From NCBI GenBank assembly GCA_964625015.1, contig CAZUZI010000007.1, positions 1-40,945 on the forward strand: a stretch of DNA of 40,945 bases, in the 5' to 3' direction. A model generated the notes under the pieces. That model did not search any database. It was not told the origin of the DNA and saw only the letters and a list, made by a program, of their open reading frames with translations. The number at the start of each line of letters is the position of its first letter. The stretch's first letter is position 1. Positions 24,397 through 31,211 of the stretch are shown piece after piece. The DNA comes from UBA5209 sp964625015 (GTDB lineage: Bacteria > Patescibacteriota > Dojkabacteria > SC72). A program made the position numbers and the translations under genes.

Positions 24397-25359
24397 ATGA
24401 TATTAAAAACATTAAAGGAATATAACAGAATATTTTTACTGCCCATATTGATACTCTGTCTAAGCGTAATCCCTGCATTCGCACAGAGTGACCTCTCTAT
24501 TGGCGTATCCCCCACTTCCAAACTCATTAAAGTAAAACCAGGAGATACATATACAGACGAAATAGTATTTTGGAATCTCACTCCTAAATCTGATACATAC
24601 AATATACATATAAAAGGATTTAGACAGATTGAGAATCAACCAGGAACTGCAATAATACTAACAGATGAAGAAGAAGCAGCATCTTTATACTCAGCATCGA
24701 AGTGGATAACAGTTGATAAAGATACAATAACATTGGAATCAAACAAAAATACAAAACTCAGATATACAATAAATGTTCCACTTGATGTAACAGAGGGAGA
24801 ATATCATGCTCAAATTTTTTTAATCTCACAAGCAGCTGAAAATAATCAAGGCTCCATTACATTTGCAAACCTTGCAGCAGGAACACCCATTCTCTTACAA
24901 GTTGGTGACGAATTCGTAGAAAATGCAGAACTACTTAGATTCACAACAGACAAAAAAAGCTATGAGAAAATAAATATAGATTTTCTTACACAAATTAAAA
25001 ACTTAGGAGATACACATATCTCCCCTGCAGGAGAAATCGTAGTACAGAACATATTCAAACAAGAAGTTGCAAGAATACCTTTTAACAGAAATAAACAAAG
25101 TCTACTAAGAGACAATATTGGAAACTATGTAGACAACTGGAATCAGTCAGGATATCTATCACCATCAAAAGTCTTAGCAATTGGCCCAATGAAAGCAAAT
25201 ATTATTGTAACATACAGAAGCATAGCACCTGGCTTTGCAGTACTCTCTGCTGAAACAACATTCTGGATTATCCCATGGAAGATAATTATTGCTGTCTTTG
25301 TTCTTCTTCTCACTGGTATAATTGTATATACTAGTAAGAAGAAAATAAGAAAAAGATAA
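24397..25359 (+). CDS. membrane-anchored DUF916-like (WxL-interacting) protein
   Basis: A signal peptide (about 1-30, ending near IPAFAQ) is followed by an Ig-like domain starting SIGVSPTSKLIKVKPGDTYTDEI, with the pattern of DUF916/PapD-like proteins: a P-G-x-T turn, then N-x-T-x-x-x-x-T-Y and later INVPLDVTEGEYHAQIFL. A second beta domain (about 175-280) corresponds in position to DUF3324. One C-terminal membrane helix (about 291-312) ends in SKKKIRKR. In Gram-positive Csc clusters such proteins bind WxL proteins at the cell surface. It begins 9 bases after the previous stop and its own stop overlaps the next start by one base (TAATG). Family placement is by pattern, not by search. Confidence 0.68.
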   Translation: MILKTLKEYNRIFLLPILILCLSVIPAFAQSDLSIGVSPTSKLIKVKPGDTYTDEIVFWNLTPKSDTYNIHIKGFRQIENQPGTAIILTDEEEAASLYSASKWITVDKDTITLESNKNTKLRYTINVPLDVTEGEYHAQIFLISQAAENNQGSITFANLAAGTPILLQVGDEFVENAELLRFTTDKKSYEKINIDFLTQIKNLGDTHISPAGEIVVQNIFKQEVARIPFNRNKQSLLRDNIGNYVDNWNQSGYLSPSKVLAIGPMKANIIVTYRSIAPGFAVLSAETTFWIIPWKIIIAVFVLLLTGIIVYTSKKKIRKR

Positions 25360-26252
25360 TGAAAAAAACACTTAGTACACTCATCATATTACTCTCAATA
25401 TATGCACTTTTGGGTGTGCCCTACTCTTTCGCAAACAAAATCTCTCCCGCTATAAATGAAGTTAAGCTACCACAAGGACAGAGAAGTACATCCTTTGTAA
25501 ATTTCTCAAATGATCAGGATAAAGATATAGAGATAAAGCTCTCAGTATATGAATACGACCCTAAAACAGAAAAAATAATAAAAGATAGTAAAAATATATT
25601 CCTAAAGGTTGATACAGATACATTTAATGTAAAAGCTAAAAGTGAACAGAAGATACAGTATGAAATATACCCAGCATCTAATATTGAAATGGGCACATAT
25701 TTCAATATATTGGTACTATCAGAAATTGTAGATTCAAAGAATGTCTATATAAATCAGGGAATATCCCAATTAGTAGTACTTCATATAATTGATAAAGACC
25801 AAAGCATAAAAGGTATTACAACAGATTCATATACCGCTAAGATAGATATAATCAGCAAAGGTATACCTTTCATCATACCTGCAAAGATAAAATATACTAT
25901 TACAAATAACTCAAACTATGTAATTACACCAACAGGAAGAATTGAAATAAGTAATAAAAGAAGCAATTATAAACCGGAATATATATACATCAATGATGCA
26001 AATAGTAAGATATACCCTACAGAAAGTATTGAACAGACATACACAATTAATAATTGGAATATATCAGACATATTCTCACAGAGAGTTATTACTGGGAACT
26101 TCTACAATGGCTTAGATAGTAATCCAAAGAGTATACAGGTAGAAATTAACGGTTACGTATATGAAATACTTGGAGGATTAGTATTACTAATTGTAATAGT
26201 ATTGTTAATCAAATCTATAAAAGAAGATAGAAGAACTAAAAAAGGTTCATAA
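25359..26252 (+). CDS. second DUF916/PapD-like membrane-anchored protein
   Basis: This 297-residue protein has the same architecture as its upstream neighbour: signal peptide (about 1-25), an Ig-like domain with LPQGQRSTSFVNFSNDQDKDIEI, then EQKIQYEIYPASNIEMGTYFNILVLSEI (equivalent to the T-KLRYTIN...GEYHAQIFLIS region next door), a second beta domain, a C-terminal membrane helix (about 268-287) and the basic tail KEDRRTKKGS. It is probably a diverged duplicate working with it. Translation is coupled through the TAATG overlap at 25359. Its 3' end overlaps rnhC on the opposite strand by 17 bases. No catalytic residues are seen; an adaptor role in a surface complex is inferred. Confidence 0.62.
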   Translation: MKKTLSTLIILLSIYALLGVPYSFANKISPAINEVKLPQGQRSTSFVNFSNDQDKDIEIKLSVYEYDPKTEKIIKDSKNIFLKVDTDTFNVKAKSEQKIQYEIYPASNIEMGTYFNILVLSEIVDSKNVYINQGISQLVVLHIIDKDQSIKGITTDSYTAKIDIISKGIPFIIPAKIKYTITNNSNYVITPTGRIEISNKRSNYKPEYIYINDANSKIYPTESIEQTYTINNWNISDIFSQRVITGNFYNGLDSNPKSIQVEINGYVYEILGGLVLLIVIVLLIKSIKEDRRTKKGS

Positions 26253-27132
26253 TGCTTTTTGTAGTTTTGAATCCGGTTTTTGCAACAAGCTCTAGTTCAT
26301 CAGAACCAAAACTTCCTACAAATTCTCTCGCACTACCCAATACATTCGAAGCCCCTTTTGGAAATTGAAAGCGATATCTCTCACACATCTTCTCCCACTC
26401 TTCTAAGAAGATACCCCTCGCGATTACAGATGCAACTGCAACAGCAATATCACTTTCTCCTTTATGGAATTGCTCTAAATTAACAGATTTACCTAATATA
26501 CCCAACTCATCAAGCACTCTATTTTTAGAAGATGAGAATTGGTCTATTACAACATTCTCACACAATATGTCTTTAGATTTTAAATCTTTCAAGCCCTTTT
26601 CTATTACAAGACTATGCTGCTTTGCAAGAAGTATGGATACATTACCATACTCTTTAGCTAATTTATTGTACTCTTTTGGATGCACAACACTGGAATAGTA
26701 ATATGGATATTCTTTTATACTGTTAAAAAGCTTAGCTATCTTTCCATCTGTAAATTTCTTTGAGTCAGCAAAACCAAGTAACTTTGTTTTCTTTGCAAAC
26801 TCTTCATTCACAAAACAACTAACAACTACCAAAGGACCAAAGTAATCACCCTTACCAACCTCATCAACACCAAGATGAGGTTTAAACCCATTCATATCAC
26901 TATCTACCTCTTCCTTTATATTCGCAATCAGAGAGGTGAAATCTTCCATACCCTGAAATACCAACTTACCACTAGAGTACAGTATAGCTGTGGAACCAGA
27001 TATACTCTTAAGCCTGTAACTAACATACTGGTTACCATCAGGAACCTCTTTCCAACCATTTGCAGTAATGACATCCTTAGCCCTGCTCTGCTCTTCTTTA
27101 TTAAGTGTAATTGTAAATGTATTTTGATTCAT
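26236..27132 (-). CDS. rnhC: ribonuclease HIII
   Basis: RNase HIII cuts RNA in RNA-DNA hybrids such as primers and R-loops. The N-terminal 85 residues form the TBP-like substrate-binding domain typical of HIII and absent from HII. The catalytic domain begins with GVDEVGKGDYFGPLVV, in which D-E-x-G-K-G-D-Y-F-G-P is specific for RNase HIII. Further acidic catalytic residues appear in FADSKKFTDGK and VVIDQFSS. The length of 298 is normal. It is 4 bases downstream of cysS and probably the last gene of the dnaX-ybaB-recR-cysS-rnhC run. Confidence 0.94.
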   Translation of the reverse strand: MNQNTFTITLNKEEQSRAKDVITANGWKEVPDGNQYVSYRLKSISGSTAILYSSGKLVFQGMEDFTSLIANIKEEVDSDMNGFKPHLGVDEVGKGDYFGPLVVVSCFVNEEFAKKTKLLGFADSKKFTDGKIAKLFNSIKEYPYYYSSVVHPKEYNKLAKEYGNVSILLAKQHSLVIEKGLKDLKSKDILCENVVIDQFSSSKNRVLDELGILGKSVNLEQFHKGESDIAVAVASVIARGIFLEEWEKMCERYRFQFPKGASNVLGSAREFVGSFGSDELELVAKTGFKTTKSIMNLF

Positions 27133-27136
27133 ATTT

Positions 27137-28576
27137 TTATATCTTTTCTACTACCTGACCTTCAGGTGTATCAAAAACCTTATACCCTTTCTCTATTATC
27201 AGATCCCTTATCCTGTCTGATTCGGAATAGTTATGACTCTCACGTGCTAATCTTCTTTCTTCAAGGAGGCTCTCTATCTCTTGAGGAGCATTCTCATCTC
27301 TTCTTAACCCCTTTAGATCAAAACCTAACACACTGTCAAAATCATACACAGTTGCAAGTATATCTTCTGGTTTGTTATCTGATTTTAATACCTCATTTAA
27401 TATTGCAAAACATTCGGACATATTAAGATTGTCATTTAATGCATTTGTGAATCTTTCTTTATACTCAGGTAATACATTACCTTCGGTATTAATCATATCT
27501 TTCAACATCAATACCTTGTTAAAGATTTTCAATCTAGCATTTCTCGCACCTTCTAGTGCATCCTGAGAGAATCTTAACTTAACTCTGTAATTTACGGAAA
27601 TGAACAAATACCTAAGATCTAATGGATCAAAACCTAACTCTATGATGTCTGGAAGAGTAAGTGCACCACCAGTACTCTTAGATAACTTTCCATCATCACT
27701 ATTAACAATGAACTCATTATGAATCCAATACTTCACAACAGGCTGTCCACATGCTCCTATGTTCTGTGCTCTCTCATTTGGATGATGAACGGAAAGATGA
27801 TCTATACCTCCAGTATGAATATCGAAATGTTGTCCGAATTTTTCAATACCCATAGCTGAACATTCTATATGCCAACCAGGAAAACCAAATCCCCAAGGTG
27901 AATTCCATCTCATAAGGTGATTAGAATATTTACCAACAGCTTTCATCCAAAGAACAAAATCTGCAGGATTTTTCTTACCACTATCTACTTCAACATCATC
28001 ACGAACGGCAATACTCTTTTCATCAAGAGTTTGACCTGTAAAGATGGTATAGTCACTCACCTTAGTTACATCGAAATACACAGCCTGATCTGTCTCATAT
28101 GTATACCCATTACTCTCCATCTCTTTTATCCTATCTATCATTTGATTAACATACGATGTAGCTCTGAGCCACCCATGACTTTCTAATGTATCTAAATTCC
28201 ATTTAGTATCTACACTCTCTCCACTTGGAGAAAGAATATTCAATTTACTAAAATCTTCTAATACTGTCCCTATATATTCATTTGAAATTTCAAGTGGATC
28301 CTTACCTGTACTCGAAGCAACTCTCTCAATCTTGTCCTCTCCGAAATCCTGATCTGCTGTCATATGACCGACATCAGTAAAGTTCATAACCCTATTAACC
28401 TTAAACCCTAAATACAGGAAAGCTCTATGGAGGACATCCCAGTTTACGTATGCCCTAATATTGCCGACATGCATTCTACTATATACAGTTGGACCACAAT
28501 TATACATAGATATTTCACCAGCTTTTATTGGCTCTATCTCTACTACTTTTCTATCCAATGTCGAATACAATCTCAT
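27137..28576 (-). CDS. cysS: cysteinyl-tRNA synthetase
   Basis: A class I aminoacyl-tRNA synthetase charging tRNA-Cys. The HIGH-like motif is MHVGN in MYNCGPTVYSRMHVGNIRA, which also supplies the first zinc cysteine; the other zinc ligands lie in WHIECSAMG and the downstream HHPNE segment. The KMSKS-like loop is KLSKS in DDGKLSKSTGG. The anticodon-binding helical region and a short C-terminal domain follow, giving 479 residues against the usual 460-480. It starts 18 bases after recR and ends 4 bases before rnhC. Confidence 0.96.
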   Translation of the reverse strand: MRLYSTLDRKVVEIEPIKAGEISMYNCGPTVYSRMHVGNIRAYVNWDVLHRAFLYLGFKVNRVMNFTDVGHMTADQDFGEDKIERVASSTGKDPLEISNEYIGTVLEDFSKLNILSPSGESVDTKWNLDTLESHGWLRATSYVNQMIDRIKEMESNGYTYETDQAVYFDVTKVSDYTIFTGQTLDEKSIAVRDDVEVDSGKKNPADFVLWMKAVGKYSNHLMRWNSPWGFGFPGWHIECSAMGIEKFGQHFDIHTGGIDHLSVHHPNERAQNIGACGQPVVKYWIHNEFIVNSDDGKLSKSTGGALTLPDIIELGFDPLDLRYLFISVNYRVKLRFSQDALEGARNARLKIFNKVLMLKDMINTEGNVLPEYKERFTNALNDNLNMSECFAILNEVLKSDNKPEDILATVYDFDSVLGFDLKGLRRDENAPQEIESLLEERRLARESHNYSESDRIRDLIIEKGYKVFDTPEGQVVEKI

Positions 28577-28594
28577 CTACTAAAACAAAAGAAC

Positions 28595-29215
28595 TTAAAT
28601 ATCTCTCCTACCCTCTAGTGCTCTCTTAAGAGTTAATCTATCAGCATACTCTAAATCTGCACCAGTAGGCAAACCCATTGCAAGTCTAGTAATCCTTATT
28701 TTACCCTCTTTTACAAAATCAGAAAACATATCCTGGATATATGCAGAAGTCGCTTCACCCTCAAGACTAGGATTTGTTGCCACTATTATCTCAACATTCC
28801 CATCTTCAAGTAATTCTTTTACCCTTCTTTCTAACTCTCTAAATCTTAACTCTTCAGCACCTACTCCTTCAGCAGGAGATATTACACCACCTAGAACAAA
28901 GTAGAAACCCTCATATATCGCAGAATTCTCAAATGCAACAACATCTAGAGGCTCTTCTACGATACATATCTTCCCCTTCTCTCTCTTCTCATTTGAACAG
29001 ATATCACATATCTCAGTATCAGAGACATTAAAACAGTACTTGCATAACTTCACTGTACGATCCATTTCAAGAAGAGCTTCACCCAACTTAGTTGCCTCTT
29101 TATTTGGAACTCTGAGATAGTGGTATGTCATTCTTGCAGCAGACTTAGGACCTACACCAGGAAGCTTACTTAACTCACTAATAACTTTTTCTACAGAAGA
29201 AGGAAGTACAGACAT
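28595..29215 (-). CDS. recR: recombination mediator RecR
   Basis: RecR forms a clamp that, with RecO, loads RecA onto gapped DNA. The 206-residue protein shows the N-terminal helix-hairpin-helix (LSKLPGVGPKSAARMTYHYL), a zinc finger (CKYCFNVSDTEICDIC) and a Toprim domain (ICIVEEPLDVVAFE to EIIVATNPSLEGEATSAYI). Only one base separates it from the ybaB stop. An AGGA sequence five bases before its ATG is one of the very few Shine-Dalgarno-like sites in the window, and it overlaps the end of ybaB. Confidence 0.96.
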   Translation of the reverse strand: MSVLPSSVEKVISELSKLPGVGPKSAARMTYHYLRVPNKEATKLGEALLEMDRTVKLCKYCFNVSDTEICDICSNEKREKGKICIVEEPLDVVAFENSAIYEGFYFVLGGVISPAEGVGAEELRFRELERRVKELLEDGNVEIIVATNPSLEGEATSAYIQDMFSDFVKEGKIRITRLAMGLPTGADLEYADRLTLKRALEGRRDI

Positions 29216-29216
29216 A

Positions 29217-29507
29217 TTATCCTAATATACTTTTTAGCTGATCCAAATCCATATCTCTTGCCATTTCTTTTTGAAGATTCTTTTGATAGTCTTTGAATGC
29301 CTCTTTCATATTCTTCTTAAATCTATCCAACATATCAGGATCAAGTAACTCATCATCTACCCAGATATCTTCAAACTCTTGAGCCCCATTCATGAATAGT
29401 TTAAGCATATTATCCTTAGATTCACCAACAATCTTCTTCTCTCTCATCTTATTCTGAATCTTCTTAGCCTCTTGTTGCATTTTAATTATCTCTACAGGGT
29501 TCAACAT
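29217..29507 (-). CDS. YbaB/EbfC family nucleoid-associated protein
   Basis: Its 96 residues start MLNPVEIIKMQQEAKKIQNKM, the amphipathic first helix typical of YbaB/EbfC, and have the acidic DDELLDPDML turn followed by a long C-terminal helix. YbaB dimers bind DNA and compact the nucleoid. The position between dnaX and recR is the conserved genomic context of the family and supports the call as much as the sequence does. Sequence conservation is modest; the central beta strands are diverged. A TATAAT lies upstream, so a promoter independent of dnaX is possible. Confidence 0.82.
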   Translation of the reverse strand: MLNPVEIIKMQQEAKKIQNKMREKKIVGESKDNMLKLFMNGAQEFEDIWVDDELLDPDMLDRFKKNMKEAFKDYQKNLQKEMARDMDLDQLKSILG

Positions 29508-29562
29508 AGCGAAATATATTTAAATTAATCTATACATAGAATTATACCTTAAAAGAAAGATA

Positions 29563-31137
29563 TTACATACCAGCAAATATAGCCTCGACATCAGCACCAA
29601 GCTCCTTTTTCTTAAACTCCTTTTTAGGTTTCTCATCCGATTTGGATACTTCTTTTTTCTCGATAACGGGAATATTCTTAAGAACAACATCTGCACTAGA
29701 CTGTATCTTGGGTTTATATGAATCATTGACAGTGCATATAATCCTACAACTTACACTTAATACATCATTAATACTTTTTGTAATTATTTGCTTACTTTCA
29801 TAATCCTCTATCTGATCTTTATAAAATTTAAAAGGTACCTCAACATTCAAAACATCACCATTAACATCAAGAGCTCTGGAAACACTTAAGAATGCTGCAA
29901 GGGTGTTGTTCTGAGGTTTAATCTTTTCGACAATATCCTTCCAACTCTTCTTAATATCTTCCACATTTAGAATATTTGCATCACTGTTAATTACCTCTAC
30001 CTTTTCACTTTTCTTCTCTAATATTACCTCTGTTGGTTTTTGCACATTCTTAACAATTTTTTTTTGTATAGGCTGATCCTTAGAGAAAAGAGGAATAATC
30101 ATTTGCAATATCAATATCTGATTAGAAGTATTCTTCAATTCTCTTTCTGCATTAATAAAGGCATTTATAAGTAGTACAAGATTCTTCTGTTCTAGACCAT
30201 TCGCAAATGAATACTCAATATCCTCACCAGAAAACTTTGCAACAAGTACTTCCCTTAAAATCTCTAATGTATATGAAACAAACTGGGAGATATTAATACC
30301 CTTTACCTCAACCTCCTTTATACACTCCAATGACCTCTTAGAATCTCCACTTAAGAGTGATTCCAAAAGATCATTAACAAGGGTAAACTCTGGAATACCT
30401 AGTACTGATCTCACCTCTTGCTCTGTAACAGTATTAATATCTGAATCTTTTGGTTGTCCATTTAAAACAACATCTAGTAGTGAAAGAGAGTCTCTGTAAC
30501 TACCCTTTGCATTTCTAACAATAATATCTAGAGCAGAATCCTCTACTTTTATCCCCTCTCTCTTTGCAACTTCTTTTAACATACCTTTTAATTCTCCATC
30601 ATTACCAAGTCTAAAATCATATCTCTGACATCTTGAAAGTATTGTTGCTGGAAGTTTATGTGCATCTGTTGTAGCAAGAATGAATATTACATGCTCAGGA
30701 GGCTCCTCAAGAGTCTTTAAGAGTGCATTGAATGCCTCATTGGTAAGCATATGCACCTCGTCGATAATGTATATCTTGTATCGCCCCTCAGAGGGTGAGA
30801 ACTCTATTCTCTCCTTAAGTTCCCTTATCTGGTCAATACCTCTATTAGATGCAGCATCTATCTCAACTAAATCTAGAAACGTACCATCAGATATAGATTT
30901 ACATACTCTACACTCATTACATGGATTACCATCTTTTGTAAGATTCTCACAATTAACAGCTTTCGCAAGTATCCTAGCTGTACTAGTTTTACCCGTTCCT
31001 CTTGATCCTGTAAAAAGATATGCATGAGATAACTGCCCATTTTTTACAGCATTCTTAAGAATTTTTGTAATATTATCTTGAGCAACAAGTTCATCAAAAT
31101 TCTGAGGTCTATATTTTCTGTACAAGGCTATGGACAT
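29563..31137 (-). CDS. dnaX: DNA polymerase III subunit gamma/tau
   Basis: The clamp-loader ATPase. Domains I-III (about 1-360) carry Walker A GSRGTGKTS (44-52), a zinc module CNECRVC with an upstream cysteine (63-79), Walker B IIDEVHM, the LLKTLEEPPEHVIFILATT stretch and sensor 1/SRC motif TILSRCQRYDF. The tau-specific part (about 361-524) is lysine/valine-rich and shorter than in E. coli, where tau has 643 residues. Right at the domain III/IV border an A9 run (codons 358-361) could generate a gamma-like short form. The gene has its own leaderless-type promoter at 31147-31175 and starts the dnaX-ybaB-recR-cysS-rnhC run. Confidence 0.96.
   Translation of the reverse strand: MSIALYRKYRPQNFDELVAQDNITKILKNAVKNGQLSHAYLFTGSRGTGKTSTARILAKAVNCENLTKDGNPCNECRVCKSISDGTFLDLVEIDAASNRGIDQIRELKERIEFSPSEGRYKIYIIDEVHMLTNEAFNALLKTLEEPPEHVIFILATTDAHKLPATILSRCQRYDFRLGNDGELKGMLKEVAKREGIKVEDSALDIIVRNAKGSYRDSLSLLDVVLNGQPKDSDINTVTEQEVRSVLGIPEFTLVNDLLESLLSGDSKRSLECIKEVEVKGINISQFVSYTLEILREVLVAKFSGEDIEYSFANGLEQKNLVLLINAFINAERELKNTSNQILILQMIIPLFSKDQPIQKKIVKNVQKPTEVILEKKSEKVEVINSDANILNVEDIKKSWKDIVEKIKPQNNTLAAFLSVSRALDVNGDVLNVEVPFKFYKDQIEDYESKQIITKSINDVLSVSCRIICTVNDSYKPKIQSSADVVLKNIPVIEKKEVSKSDEKPKKEFKKKELGADVEAIFAGM
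30055..30066 (-). other. A9 slippage / -1 frameshift candidate in dnaX
   Basis: The mRNA reads CAA AAA AAA ATT over codons 358-361, a run of nine A. A -1 shift, or insertion of one A by slipping polymerase, gives CAA AAA AAA AAT TGT TAA, so a 362-residue protein consisting of domains I-III would result. Thermus thermophilus dnaX makes gamma by transcriptional slippage on nine A, and E. coli uses A AAA AAG. Confidence 0.55.
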
Positions 31138-31146
31138 AGTGACTAC

Positions 31147-31175
31147 ATATTAAACTAGGGAAAAATATCTAACAA
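31147..31175 (-). promoter_or_regulatory. leaderless-type promoter of dnaX
   Basis: On the minus strand TTGTTA (31175-31170), 17 bases, TAATAT (31152-31147), then 9 bases and the ATG at 31137. Confidence 0.6.
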
Positions 31176-31211
31176 GTGAAAACTTTTTACACACCAAAGA
31201 ATAGTATATAT

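Noticed and set aside
26875..27426. Open frame of 183 codons on the plus strand across rnhC and cysS
   Set aside because: It is antisense to two well-identified genes, with irregular composition and no start signal.
29520..29562. Short ATG frame directly after a TATAAT upstream of ybaB as a leader peptide gene
   Set aside because: It ends after five codons and is not in frame with ybaB; no supporting signal was seen.
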